A stretch of DNA of 54,175 nt from Roseburia hominis (GTDB lineage Bacteria; Bacillota; Clostridia; Lachnospirales; Lachnospiraceae): positions 1 through 54,175 of the forward strand of contig NZ_JADYUI010000016.1 in assembly GCF_021531695.1 (NCBI RefSeq). Reading direction: 5' to 3'. The notes below the pieces were generated by a model. That model did not search any database. It had not been told where the DNA came from and saw nothing but the letters and a program-made list of their open reading frames with translations. Within the stretch, counting starts at the first letter, position 1, and every line of letters begins with the position of its first letter. This document shows, one piece after another, positions 24,408 through 32,325 of the stretch. The translations under genes and the position numbers were made by a program.

Positions 24408-25742
24408 GTGGAGGAAACTCTGATAAAAAGGGTTATGCCAAACAGCTTAGAGGCAGAACAATCCGTGATTGGTTCTATGATTATGGATAAAGAAGCCATT
24501 GTAGTTGCATCAGAAAGTCTCTTAAAAGAAGATTTCTACCATAAACAATATGGTATTTTATTTGAATCCATGGTGGAATTGTTTAATGAGGGACAGCCGG
24601 TTGATTTGGTTACCTTACAAAATAAATTAAAAGAAAAGGATGTACCGCCGGAAATCAGCAGTCTGGAATATGTTAAGGATTTGGTAACAGCAGTACCAAC
24701 TTCTGCGAACGTAAAATATTATGCAGAAATTGTAAAAGAAAAAGCAGTATTGCGAAAGCTGATCAAGGTGACGGAAAATATTGAGAATGAGTGTTATCTT
24801 GGAAAAGAATCTTTAGATGTTATCCTTGCAGATACAGAAAAATCAATTTTTGATTTACTGCAGAATCGCGGTGGCGGTGATTATGTCCCGATTAAAAAAG
24901 TTGTTATCAATGCACTTGAGAAGATTGAACTTGCATCAAAGACAAAGGGAAATGTCACTGGTATTGCCACTGGATTTGTTGATTTGGATTATAAAATGGC
25001 AGGGCTTCAGCCATCAGATCTGATTCTTGTTGCAGCAAGACCATCTATGGGTAAGACGGCATTTGTCCTCAATATTGCGCAATATGTGGCATTTCACAGT
25101 AATTTGACAACGGCTATTTTCTCTCTGGAAATGTCAAAGGAACAGCTCGTAAATCGTTTGTTTTCCTTAGAATCCCGTGTAGATGCGCAGGCACTTCGCT
25201 CCGGTAATCTTGCGGATTCCGATTGGGAAAAGCTGATTGAGGGAGCAGGAACGATTGGGCGTTCGAATTTGATTATTGACGATACACCTGGTATTTCCAT
25301 TTCTGAACTGCGCAGTAAGTGTAGGAAATATAAGCTGGAACATGATTTGAAGTTAGTCATTATCGATTACCTTCAGTTGATGTCCGGTTCCGGTAGGAAC
25401 AGTGATTCCAGACAACAGGAGATTTCTGAAATTTCTCGTTCTTTAAAAGCGCTGGCAAGAGAGCTTAACGTACCGGTCATAGCATTATCGCAGCTTAGCC
25501 GAGCCGTGGAACAAAGACCGGACCACAGACCGATGTTATCGGATTTGCGTGAATCCGGAGCGATTGAACAGGATGCCGATGTGGTTATGTTTATCTATCG
25601 TGACGATTATTACAATAAGGATTCGGAGAATAAAAATATTGCGGAAATCATTTTGGCAAAGCAGAGAAATGGTCCAATTGGTACCGTAAATCTTGTTTGG
25701 TTGCCACAGTACACAAAGTTTGCGAATATGGAACGAAATTAA
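24408..25742 (+). CDS. dnaB: Replicative DNA helicase DnaB
   Basis: Hexameric helicase that unwinds DNA at the fork. The N-terminal DnaG-interacting domain begins MPNSLEAEQSVIGSMI; the RecA-like motor has Walker A ARPSMGKTAF (about residue 209), LVIIDYLQLMSG (Walker B) and LSQLSRAVEQR with DLRESGAIEQDAD. At 444 aa it is complete. Starts at GTG 24408, 11 bp after AGGAGGG. Confidence 0.96.
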   Translation: MEETLIKRVMPNSLEAEQSVIGSMIMDKEAIVVASESLLKEDFYHKQYGILFESMVELFNEGQPVDLVTLQNKLKEKDVPPEISSLEYVKDLVTAVPTSANVKYYAEIVKEKAVLRKLIKVTENIENECYLGKESLDVILADTEKSIFDLLQNRGGGDYVPIKKVVINALEKIELASKTKGNVTGIATGFVDLDYKMAGLQPSDLILVAARPSMGKTAFVLNIAQYVAFHSNLTTAIFSLEMSKEQLVNRLFSLESRVDAQALRSGNLADSDWEKLIEGAGTIGRSNLIIDDTPGISISELRSKCRKYKLEHDLKLVIIDYLQLMSGSGRNSDSRQQEISEISRSLKALARELNVPVIALSQLSRAVEQRPDHRPMLSDLRESGAIEQDADVVMFIYRDDYYNKDSENKNIAEIILAKQRNGPIGTVNLVWLPQYTKFANMERN

Positions 25743-25763
25743 ACTATTATTTTAAGGAATCTT

Positions 25764-25802
25764 GCAGATATGGTCAGAATGTTGACTGTATCTGCTTTTT
25801 TA
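25764..25802 (+). terminator. Rho-independent terminator after dnaB
   Basis: GCAGATA (25764-25770) pairs with TATCTGC (25789-25795), with GTCA/TGAC pairing inside, followed by seven T. Confidence 0.85.
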
Positions 25803-25828
25803 TGGCGAAATTGCCCGACCGAAAATCA

Positions 25829-25858
25829 TTGTAAGCTTGTCTTCCTATGGGGTATAAT
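25829..25858 (+). promoter_or_regulatory. SigA-type promoter of the MerR-like gene
   Basis: TTGTAA (25829-25834) and TATAAT (25853-25858) at 18 bp. It lies downstream of an earlier in-frame ATG (25770), which rules out the longer reading of the gene. Confidence 0.75.
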
Positions 25859-25892
25859 AATTGGGAGAAAACAAAGGTTGGGAGGTTATCTG

Positions 25893-26522
25893 GTGGAAAG
25901 AGAACGTTATATGATATCGGATGCTGCGGCAATCGTAAATGTCGAAGCACATGTATTACGTTACTGGGAAGAAGAATTAGAACTTGATATCCCGCGCAAT
26001 GAAATGGGACACCGTTACTATACAAAAGAGAATCTCGCACAATTTTTAAAGATAAAAGAACTAAAAGAAAAAGGTTATCAGTTGAAGGCAATCAAGATGC
26101 TGGTGCAGTCACCGGAGACAATGAATGCCGTGGTATCAGAGGAAAGTGTACAAAGAGGAGTCAGTGTGAGGGTACATAATGAACTGGCAGACAATCAAGA
26201 GGCTGCGATGAGAAATCGTATGGAGCAGTTTCAAATGATGATGACCAATATTGTAAAAAATGCTATTGCAGAGAATAATCCAACACTTGGTCATGAAATA
26301 GGAGAACAGGTGGGAGATCGTGTATTAAAACACATGAATTATCTGATGCGCGAGCAGGATGAGCAGGAAGAGGAGCGTTACCGTAAATTAGATGAAATGA
26401 TAAGAAATTATCAGAAGAGTGGAAGAAAGGAGCGAAAAGCGGCAAAGAAAGAAGCAAAGCAGATGGAAAAGAAAGCAAAGCTTTTAAGCCGTAATCGCAA
26501 ATTGAATCCCAATCAGGCATAG
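25893..26522 (+). CDS. MerR-like helix-turn-helix protein with coiled-coil tail
   Basis: Residues 1-75 form a winged helix of the MerR type: YMISDAAAIVNVEAHVLRYWEEELELDIPRNE-like helix-turn-helix, then GHRYYTKENLAQFLKIKELKEKGYQLKAIKML. The rest is charged and helical (EQDEQEEERYRKLDEMI; KKEAKQMEKKAKLL), so a coiled-coil tail rather than a ligand domain. It could act as a DNA-binding chromosome or division factor like RacA, or a regulator. GTG 25893 is chosen because GGGAGGT precedes it by 7 bp and a promoter sits just upstream; protein 209 aa. Target unknown. Confidence 0.82.
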   Translation: MERERYMISDAAAIVNVEAHVLRYWEEELELDIPRNEMGHRYYTKENLAQFLKIKELKEKGYQLKAIKMLVQSPETMNAVVSEESVQRGVSVRVHNELADNQEAAMRNRMEQFQMMMTNIVKNAIAENNPTLGHEIGEQVGDRVLKHMNYLMREQDEQEEERYRKLDEMIRNYQKSGRKERKAAKKEAKQMEKKAKLLSRNRKLNPNQA

Positions 26523-26530
26523 AGAAAAAG

Positions 26531-26573
26531 AAAAGGTGCAGAACATATCAATTTGATAAGATCTGCACCTTTT
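26531..26573. terminator. Bidirectional terminator between convergent genes
   Basis: AAAAGGTGCAGA (26531-26542) and TCTGCACCTTTT (26562-26573) form a perfect 12-bp stem with A and T runs on both sides, serving the MerR-like gene and the ferredoxin gene. Confidence 0.88.
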
Positions 26574-26601
26574 GTATGTGACAAAGTGTCTCTGGCAATA
26601 A

Positions 26602-26769
26602 CTACTGCTCAATAGCACCAGTAGGGCATGCACCAGCACAAGTACCACAATCTACACAAGCACTTGCATCGATTTCGTATTTGCCATCACCCATAGAGAT
26701 AGCGCCAACTGGACATTCTCCTTCACAAGTACCGCAAGATACGCAAGCATCTGTAATAACGTAAGCCAT
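26602..26769 (-). CDS. 2[4Fe-4S] ferredoxin, 55 aa
   Basis: Small electron carrier of clostridial type. The translation of the minus strand has two CxxCxxCxxxCP clusters: CVSCGTCEGECP (residues 9-20) and CVDCGTCAGACP (38-49), each with four Cys, in a symmetrical 55-residue chain starting MAYVITDACV. AAAGGAGG precedes the ATG and a promoter lies at 26829-26857. It probably serves pyruvate:ferredoxin oxidoreductase, hydrogenase or Rnf in an anaerobe. It is monocistronic, between two bidirectional signals. Confidence 0.95.
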   Translation of the reverse strand: MAYVITDACVSCGTCEGECPVGAISMGDGKYEIDASACVDCGTCAGACPTGAIEQ

Positions 26770-26828
26770 TTTATTTTCCTCCTTTAATAATGAAAATCTG
26801 AATAGTTAAGCTATGTAGCTTTGAACTC

Positions 26829-26857
26829 ATTTTAATACAAATACAATGTTTTCACAA
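26829..26857 (-). promoter_or_regulatory. SigA-type promoter of the ferredoxin gene
   Basis: On the minus strand TTGTGA (complement of 26852-26857) and TAAAAT (complement of 26829-26834) are 17 bp apart. Confidence 0.7.
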
Positions 26858-26917
26858 GTACAAAATTGAATACTTAATTCGTATAAAATAACCAAAATTG
26901 GAAATCTTAAAGATAGG

Positions 26918-26946
26918 TTGCATATTTTAAGAATTTGGCTTATAAT
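26918..26946 (+). promoter_or_regulatory. SigA-type promoter of the DUF1858 gene
   Basis: TTGCAT (26918-26923) and TATAAT (26941-26946) at 17 bp. Confidence 0.8.
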
Positions 26947-26999
26947 AACCAAGTCAATAACGTAGAAGATTTATATTGGAATACAAAAGGAGGACATAT

Positions 27000-27212
27000 A
27001 TGGCAGCTCAGGTAACAAAAACTACTATGATAGGTGAATTGCTTCAGATTGATGAGAATATAGCACCAATTTTATTAAACATCGGAATGCACTGCTTAGG
27101 ATGCCCATCTTCTCAGATGGAAACAATAGAAGAAGCAGCTATGGTTCATGGGATCGAACCGGATGCCCTGGTGAAGGAAATTAACGATTTCCTTGCAAAA
27201 GCCGATAAATAA
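27000..27212 (+). CDS. DUF1858-domain protein (hybrid-cluster-associated redox disulfide family)
   Basis: 70-aa protein: TTMIGELLQIDENIAPILLNIGMHCLGCPSS-type fold with a CxxC pair in HCLGCP (C38, C41). The family is a small helical domain with a likely redox-active disulfide, often found near hybrid-cluster proteins or fused to other redox enzymes. AAAGGAGG lies 7 bp before ATG 27000, so that start is preferred over an in-frame ATG at 26976. It stands alone between a promoter and a terminator, divergent from the ferredoxin. Electron partner unknown. Confidence 0.88.
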   Translation: MAAQVTKTTMIGELLQIDENIAPILLNIGMHCLGCPSSQMETIEEAAMVHGIEPDALVKEINDFLAKADK

Positions 27213-27219
27213 CTGACAA

Positions 27220-27263
27220 GCAAAAAGACCAGCTTTCATTTGGAAAGATGGTCTTTTTGCTTT
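27220..27263. terminator. Bidirectional terminator between DUF1858 gene and mecA
   Basis: GCAAAAAGACCA (27220-27231) and TGGTCTTTTTGC (27249-27260) form a perfect 12-bp stem that works for both converging genes. Confidence 0.88.
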
Positions 27264-27279
27264 ATGAATTCCGATATAA

Positions 27280-28074
27280 TTAAAGTGTAGCTAAAATCTG
27301 TAAGGCATTATCTTTTAAAATAATCGGGCAATGTTCTTCAAAGTATGCTTCTTCAGCTTCCGTGTATCTTATTTGTGTAGCATATTCTGCAAGGATGTTG
27401 CAAACCTTATTAAATTCTTCCGGTGAATGAGAACCCTTTGTCAGTAATAAATAATATTTATGTGTTGCAGAGTCTTTATAAAGAGTGTTCTGCTCATTGT
27501 AAAAATGATTTAAGATATGTGCGAGTTTAGTAACGTCATCAAGATGATGGAATACAAAAATCTTTGATAATTTTACAAGTACATTTACAGGAACATTCTC
27601 TGGATTTTTCTTTGCAATTGTTTCATTTAGAGGGATGAACTCCGTTTGCTTTGAATCCGTATTTTCATTGGAAACATTTTTTTCATTTTTCATTTTACGG
27701 AACATATCTAAAATGTCATCTGCACCCTCAGGTAATACAGCAGATGCAGAATCAAATGGCATGTCTGCCAAAGCATCTTCGGATCCAGGGTCGGAAAATT
27801 TAGAAAAACGAGTGTCTAATTCTTCCGGATATTCTACCTTGCTAATCAGTAAAATGATGGAATCGGAAGACATAGGAACTGCTTCTATCATAAGCGGAAT
27901 ATCGTCAGCCTCAAAACCAAATTCATAAGCAGCCTGCTGCATCATTTCACGGAACAAAGCCTTGGCATTTTCAGAGCCATAAGCAAGTTCGCTAAGCTTA
28001 ATCTGGCGATTTGCCAAATCTTCTTTGGTTAAGGTGCAACGTATTTGGTTATCGTTTATTTTCTCAATTTTCAT
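27280..28074 (-). CDS. mecA: MecA-family ClpC adaptor protein
   Basis: Adaptor that delivers substrates to ClpCP. The N-terminal domain starts MKIEKINDNQIRCTLTKEDL and includes LFREMMQQAAYEFGFEAD; an acidic linker (residues about 95-160) leads to the C-terminal ClpC-binding domain (KIFVFHHLDDVTKLAHILN; YKDSATHKYYLLL). At 264 aa it is a little longer than the Bacillus protein because of the linker. Monocistronic; the upstream region to 28200 is shared with the divergent kinase gene. Confidence 0.9.
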   Translation of the reverse strand: MKIEKINDNQIRCTLTKEDLANRQIKLSELAYGSENAKALFREMMQQAAYEFGFEADDIPLMIEAVPMSSDSIILLISKVEYPEELDTRFSKFSDPGSEDALADMPFDSASAVLPEGADDILDMFRKMKNEKNVSNENTDSKQTEFIPLNETIAKKNPENVPVNVLVKLSKIFVFHHLDDVTKLAHILNHFYNEQNTLYKDSATHKYYLLLTKGSHSPEEFNKVCNILAEYATQIRYTEAEEAYFEEHCPIILKDNALQILATL

Positions 28075-28209
28075 CTAATCACTTCCCAACAACCTGATTT
28101 TTAATGAAAAGTATATATAATATGATATGCTTTGTCAATTGCCCATTTTCAATATTTTCATGAAAAATTATAAAAAATCTATAAAAATCATAAAAAAAGA
28201 AAAAAGTAG

Positions 28210-28238
28210 TTGAAAAGCGAAAAACGGTATGGTATAAA
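28210..28238 (+). promoter_or_regulatory. SigA-type promoter of the kinase fusion gene
   Basis: TTGAAA (28210-28215) and TATAAA (28233-28238) at 17 bp. Transcription would start about 28245, only a few bases before the GTG at 28252, so either the mRNA is nearly leaderless or a later start is used. Confidence 0.6.
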
Positions 28239-28251
28239 GGTTGCATGAGAT

Positions 28252-29601
28252 GTGTGTTTCGTTCGAAAAGGAGTGAGGAACGAGATACAGGAAATCATTT
28301 GGTTCGGAAAATATCGGATGATAGAATGCATCGGAAGAGGTGGATTCGCTACCGTATATTTAGCTGAACATCTAACGCTTAAAACGTTTCGTGCTATTAA
28401 GCAGATTTCAAAATCCGGCATAGACCGGTCCTTGGTTCTGTCCGAAGCAGAACTTCTGAAAAATCTGAAACATCCGGGTATTCCAATTATATTTGATATC
28501 GAAGAAGATGAAAATAATATTTATGTCATTGAGGAATACATCGAGGGTGAATCATTAGAAGCATTTGTGCTTCATCAAAACAAAATTTCAGAGAACAATA
28601 TCATACAGATTGGCTTACAGTTATGCGAAATATTAAATTATTTGCATCAGTTGAAACCATATCCGTTATTGTATTTGGATATGAAGCCGGAACACATTTT
28701 TTTGTGTGCAGATCAGATTCGACTGGTGGACTTTGGGATTTCTGCCTATCTGGATGAGAAAAGTAAAATCTATGCATCATATGGAACAAAAGGATATGCG
28801 GCACCGGAGCAGTATAAAAAAGAGGCGCTGGGCGTATCAACAGATCTTTATGGTGTAGGCTGCGTACTTTCTTTTTTGGCAAAGGAGGGAGGGACAGTGG
28901 TATCAAGAAAACTGTCCGCCATAATAAAACGTGCGATGAAAGAAGAATTGGCATTCCGTTATGCTTCAGCACTCGAAATGGAAGAAGAACTTCTTGCTTT
29001 ACAAAGAAAAAAACTGCGCTTTAGAAAAAAGCGGACGAAACAGCATCTCTTAAAAAAAATTGCAGTATGCGGAAGTATGGAACGCATCGGAGTAACACAT
29101 TTTTCCATTGCATTCGTCAGTTTCTTAAATGAGGTAGGCTATTATAGCTTTTATCAGGAAAACAATGAGAAAAATGATTTGTGGAAAATTGCCATGAATC
29201 GAAAAAATGTTGTGGAAAAGTCAGGATTTTTATTTTATGAATATTTTTGCGCCAGACGAAACGAACAAGAGAAAGTAAATCCATTGGAATTCGATTATCA
29301 GGTCATGGATTGTGGCAGTTTGGGAGATATGACCAAAAATATGCGGGAAGCAGATAGCGTAATTCTGCTTGTTGGAGCAAGAGACTGGGAAAAGGACGAG
29401 GCAGTTAAGATGCTTGAAAAATACCGTGATGAAAGAGATATTGTTATTGTAAGTAATTACGGAGATGAAAAAACAGCCAGAGAATATGCAAAGCTGGCAG
29501 AAAAACGAGTTTACTGTTTCCCATTAGATGAAAATCCTTTTTGTGTGAATGATAAGAAGTCGGCGTTCTTTCGTCAAATGCTGGAAAAGGAGAGGTGGTG
29601 A
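28252..29601 (+). CDS. Atypical Ser/Thr protein kinase fused to a MinD/TadZ-like domain with degenerate P-loop
   Basis: Residues 17-250 are a Hanks-type kinase: glycine loop GRGGFATVYLA (28-38), AIKQI with K50, DFG (160-162) and APE (183-185). The catalytic loop reads YLDMKPEHIF, so HRD is YLD (D143 kept) and the metal-binding Asn is His148. No extracellular PASTA part or membrane segment follows. Residues 265-449 resemble a deviant Walker/ParA fold: KKIAVCGSMERIGVTHFS has the place of the P-loop but no GK[ST], and YQVMDCGSLGDM and ADSVILLVGARDWE mimic later motifs. A cytoplasmic, perhaps regulatory, kinase. The start is unsettled: GTG 28252 gives this length, and AAAAGGAG at 28266-28273 suggests a start nearer 28280. 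Confidence 0.75.
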   Translation: MCFVRKGVRNEIQEIIWFGKYRMIECIGRGGFATVYLAEHLTLKTFRAIKQISKSGIDRSLVLSEAELLKNLKHPGIPIIFDIEEDENNIYVIEEYIEGESLEAFVLHQNKISENNIIQIGLQLCEILNYLHQLKPYPLLYLDMKPEHIFLCADQIRLVDFGISAYLDEKSKIYASYGTKGYAAPEQYKKEALGVSTDLYGVGCVLSFLAKEGGTVVSRKLSAIIKRAMKEELAFRYASALEMEEELLALQRKKLRFRKKRTKQHLLKKIAVCGSMERIGVTHFSIAFVSFLNEVGYYSFYQENNEKNDLWKIAMNRKNVVEKSGFLFYEYFCARRNEQEKVNPLEFDYQVMDCGSLGDMTKNMREADSVILLVGARDWEKDEAVKMLEKYRDERDIVIVSNYGDEKTAREYAKLAEKRVYCFPLDENPFCVNDKKSAFFRQMLEKERW

Positions 29602-29613
29602 GAAAAAAGAAGA

Positions 29614-29741
29614 GGTCTGTGTTAATAAAGAAATAAAATAATTTTATGTGTTTGTTACGAAAAATGTTTTTGAATTATGTGCTATAGTGGGAAAAAAGAT
29701 AAATAAGAATGAATAACAGAATAAGATTTATTACACAGACC
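29614..29741. repeat. Long-range inverted repeat in the kinase/small-protein gap
   Basis: GGTCTGTGTTAATAAA (29614-29629) and TTTATTACACAGACC (29727-29741) are complementary over 15 bp with one bulged base, enclosing about 97 bp of A/T-rich sequence that includes TATAGT (29683-29688). No flanking duplication is seen. Remnant of a small element or a long stem in the mRNA leader. Confidence 0.55.
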
Positions 29742-29803
29742 ACAGAACAGGAGTTATAAATACTATCACAAAAATCCTTTTGGTTAGAAAAGAAGGAATG
29801 GGT

Positions 29804-30019
29804 ATGACAAATAAAAAGAAAAATGAAAATCTTTTCATGGAATTACAATCTATTGAAAATCGAGGGATTACAATTTTTTTTGAGGGAAATCCATGTGATT
29901 CCGTTACGGCAGCGAATATCATGACAGTCAATGAAGAAGATGTCTATATGCGGGATTATGTTTTCGATAGAGGAATTCTGAAAGAATTAAGATTTGACAA
30001 AGTCAAGCAGGGAAGATAA
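29804..30019 (+). CDS. Small conserved-looking protein of unknown function, 71 aa
   Basis: I do not recognise a named family. Chain of 71 aa with a basic N-terminus (MTNKKKNENLF), the segment GITIFFEGNPCDSVTAANIM and the C-terminal block YMRDYVFDRGILKELRFDKV. No signal peptide, membrane segment or metal motif. ATG 29804 follows AAGGA by 6 bp and is preferred over earlier in-frame ATGs at 29780 and 29798. Codon use and a good ribosome site support a real gene. It lies alone behind the inverted-repeat region. Confidence 0.7.
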   Translation: MTNKKKNENLFMELQSIENRGITIFFEGNPCDSVTAANIMTVNEEDVYMRDYVFDRGILKELRFDKVKQGR

Positions 30020-30094
30020 ATAAGAAAAATAAGAAATAAGAAACGAAGAAGAAACAAGAAAAATAAAAAATAAGAGTGTTCTCAATGTCTGACC

Positions 30095-30136
30095 AGGGAG
30101 GGAAAGTGAAGTGAATTCATTTCCCTTCCTTTTTTG
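30095..30136 (+). terminator. Rho-independent terminator after the small protein gene
   Basis: AGGGAGGGAAA (30095-30105) pairs imperfectly with TTTCCCTTCCT (30120-30130), followed by T6. The 75 bp before it are a purine-rich run of AAGAAA/AATAAG units. Confidence 0.65.
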
Positions 30137-30160
30137 ACCTTTTGTTTGACGTCAGGATAT

Positions 30161-30245
30161 GATATAATGAGCGCAAGCGAGAAGAACATGTTTACATGTT
30201 CGGCGAGCGGCGAAATTAGTGAGTGATGAAATCACGATATAATAC
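30161..30245. repeat. Hairpin-rich 69-bp segment between two GATATAAT copies
   Basis: GATATAAT occurs at 30161-30168 and again at 30238-30245. Between them is a compact structured segment with CGC-AA-GCG, a perfect GAACATG/CATGTTC stem (30185-30202, TTTA loop) and GTGA/TCAC near the end. The layout fits a small inserted repeat that duplicated a -10-like box. Either TATAAT could serve the downstream SH3-GH18 gene, but I see no well-spaced -35. Confidence 0.5.
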
Positions 30246-30276
30246 ATAGAAGTGAGGCACAGAAGGAGGAAAGACT

Positions 30277-32025
30277 TTGAGACGAAATAAAAAGATGATT
30301 CCGGTGGTTGCTGTTTTTATATTGATTGGAGTAGTAATTTTACTCATGTTATGCGGTAACTTCCTGAAAAGATATATACCTACAAAAGAAACAGAAGATT
30401 TATCGGAGTATTACGGACTTACCAGCGAAGAAGAGATGGGAGTAGTGCTGAATGACGCATTATTAGAGGCAAAAGGAATTTATGTGGATGGTAAGGCATA
30501 TCTTGATTACCAAACGATTCATGATCATATCAATGAACGTTTTTACTGGGATGCAAATGAGAATGTATTGCTTTATACGACCCCTTCAGACCTGGTTACG
30601 GTGAGTGCAGGGGAGAACCGGTATTTTGTGACCAAGGCAGAAACTCCAACGGATTATACCATTGCGCGTGTAGATGCAGATCAATTATATATTGCTTTGG
30701 ATTTTGTGCAGCAATATACGAATATGACATATGATTATTTTGAAAATCCAAATCGTGTTACAATCGTGACAGCAACCGGAGATAAACGAATCACTACCAC
30801 ACAGAAAAAAACAGAGATTCGACGAAAGGGTGGAATTAAGAGCCCGATTCTAAAGCAGGTGGAGAAAGGCGAAACACTTGCCGTATTGGACGAGGGAGAT
30901 ACCTGGTGTAAGGTAGCTTCCGAAGATGGACTTATTGGTTATGTGAAGAAGAAGTTTATCGGAGAAATCGGAGAACTCAGTGCACAGAGCGTGACCAATG
31001 GTTATAAAGAAGAATTTACGCATATCAGAAAAGATTATGCAATCAATATGGGCTGGCATCAGGTTACCAATCCGGATGCGAATAGCAAGATTGCGTCCGT
31101 ACTTACTTCGACCAAAGGGGTCAATGTCATTTCTCCGACCTGGTTCTATTTAAATGATAATGCTGGAAATCTTGCATCACTTGCAAATATGGACTATGTA
31201 AACTATTGCCATCAAAATGGAGTTGAAGTCTGGGGACTTGTCAGCAATTTGGAGAATAAGGATGTAGATTCTACGGAGGTGCTGACCCATACTTCAAAAC
31301 GACAGAACCTTGTAAATCAGATTATTGCACAGGCAATTCAGTATAATCTGGATGGAGTGAATGTTGACTTTGAGGCATTGAGTGCAGATTCAGGAGATGG
31401 TTTTATTCAGTTTGTAAGAGAATTATCTTTAAAATGTGCCAATAATGGACTGGTTTTGTCTGTGGATAATTATGTGCCGACAGCAAGCAGTGCTTTTTAT
31501 AACAGAGCGGAACAGGCAAAATTTGCGGATTATATTATTATTATGGGCTATGACGAGCACTATGCAGGTTCGGAAGCCGGTTCCGTGGCTTCTATCGGTT
31601 TTGTAAAACAAGGTGTGGAAGATACAATTGCAGAAGGAGTTCCGGCTGATCAGATTGTACTTGGTATGCCATTTTACACCAGAGTCTGGGCACTTACGCC
31701 GAAAGATACAGCAGGAGACAGTGTGGAAGCAGCATCCGATGATTATGTAGGGTATGATACCACAAGTCAGGCACTTGGCATGGATGATGTACAAAGTCTT
31801 CTTGCAACAAACGGAGCAGTGGCTTCCTGGTCTGAGGAATGTGGACAGAACTATGCAGAGTATGTGAATAGCGGAGTTACTTATCAGGTATGGATTGAGG
31901 ATGCAGCATCTTTAGAGAAAAAGTTACAGGTTTTAAAGGAAAATAATCTTGCGGGTGCAGCATTTTGGAAATTGGGACTTGAGAATGCAGGAGTGTGGGA
32001 CACAATTATTAAGTATGTGAATTAG
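30277..32025 (+). CDS. Membrane-anchored SH3b-GH18 protein (YaaH-like cell-wall hydrolase)
   Basis: Membrane anchor at residues 7-27; a stalk domain (LEAKGIYVDGKAYLDYQTIHDHI; similar to copper-amine-oxidase N-terminal repeats, about 60-160); an SH3b wall-binding domain (about 175-230, KGETLAVLDEGDTWCKV, GLIGYVKKKFIG); and a GH18 catalytic domain with LDGVNVDFE (about 361-369), IIMGYDEHY and the C-terminal GAAFWKLG. The acid Glu is present. Proteins of this plan act on peptidoglycan glycan or spore cortex. TTG 30277 is used, 7 bp after AGGAGGA. Expressed alone; the MITE-like element lies 32 bp after its stop. Confidence 0.88.
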   Translation: MRRNKKMIPVVAVFILIGVVILLMLCGNFLKRYIPTKETEDLSEYYGLTSEEEMGVVLNDALLEAKGIYVDGKAYLDYQTIHDHINERFYWDANENVLLYTTPSDLVTVSAGENRYFVTKAETPTDYTIARVDADQLYIALDFVQQYTNMTYDYFENPNRVTIVTATGDKRITTTQKKTEIRRKGGIKSPILKQVEKGETLAVLDEGDTWCKVASEDGLIGYVKKKFIGEIGELSAQSVTNGYKEEFTHIRKDYAINMGWHQVTNPDANSKIASVLTSTKGVNVISPTWFYLNDNAGNLASLANMDYVNYCHQNGVEVWGLVSNLENKDVDSTEVLTHTSKRQNLVNQIIAQAIQYNLDGVNVDFEALSADSGDGFIQFVRELSLKCANNGLVLSVDNYVPTASSAFYNRAEQAKFADYIIIMGYDEHYAGSEAGSVASIGFVKQGVEDTIAEGVPADQIVLGMPFYTRVWALTPKDTAGDSVEAASDDYVGYDTTSQALGMDDVQSLLATNGAVASWSEECGQNYAEYVNSGVTYQVWIEDAASLEKKLQVLKENNLAGAAFWKLGLENAGVWDTIIKYVN

Positions 32026-32057
32026 ATTTCATAAATTTTGAACAAGGATCGTTTACT

Positions 32058-32254
32058 CCGAATTATTTACAGCCACCACACAGACAAGCCACAGACCAGC
32101 TACGCCAGCGTATCTGTCGCTGCTTCGCAGCTTTTGTCTGAGGCTGTGTGGTGGGTGAATTCTATTCACCCGCCAAGTGAAATCATAAATTCGGCTTACA
32201 AGCAAGCTTGACGCACGAATTACAGATTTTACTTGGCTGCTGTGAATAATTCGG
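32058..32254. mobile_element. MITE-like palindromic element with 16-bp terminal inverted repeats and 7-bp target duplication
   Basis: Terminal repeats CCGAATTATTTACAGC (32058-32073) and GCTGTGAATAATTCGG (32239-32254) match at 15 of 16 positions. GTTTACT directly flanks both ends (32051-32057 and 32255-32261), as a target-site duplication would. Inside are three nested arms: CCACCACACAG/CTGTGTGGTGG (32073-32083/32144-32154), GGGTGAAT/ATTCACCC (32153-32160/32164-32171), and a 13-bp arm (32172-32184/32225-32237) that continues as AATTCG/CGAATT. No open reading frame of use is present, so it would need a transposase in trans. It could also be transcribed as a structured RNA. Confidence 0.75.
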
Positions 32255-32279
32255 GTTTACTTTGTCATAAAAGAAAGGA

Positions 32280-32325
32280 CTCACATCATATCTTTAAATA
32301 AGAATATGATGTGGGTTATTTTTTT
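32280..32325 (+). terminator. Terminator-shaped hairpin overlapping the amidase start
   Basis: CTCACATCATAT (32280-32291) pairs with ATATGATGTGGG (32304-32315) over 12 bp with one G-T, followed by TTATTTTTTT. It is placed to end transcription from upstream, yet its 3' side contains the first in-frame ATG of the amidase gene. Confidence 0.7.

Noticed and set aside
24817-25023. Alternate-frame open reading frame inside dnaB
   Set aside because: No ribosome site or recognisable protein; dnaB itself is fully conserved in the other frame.
30037-30075. Purine-rich AAGAAA/AATAAG run as a tandem repeat or CRISPR-like array
   Set aside because: Units are irregular and very short with no spacer pattern; low-complexity sequence before a terminator.
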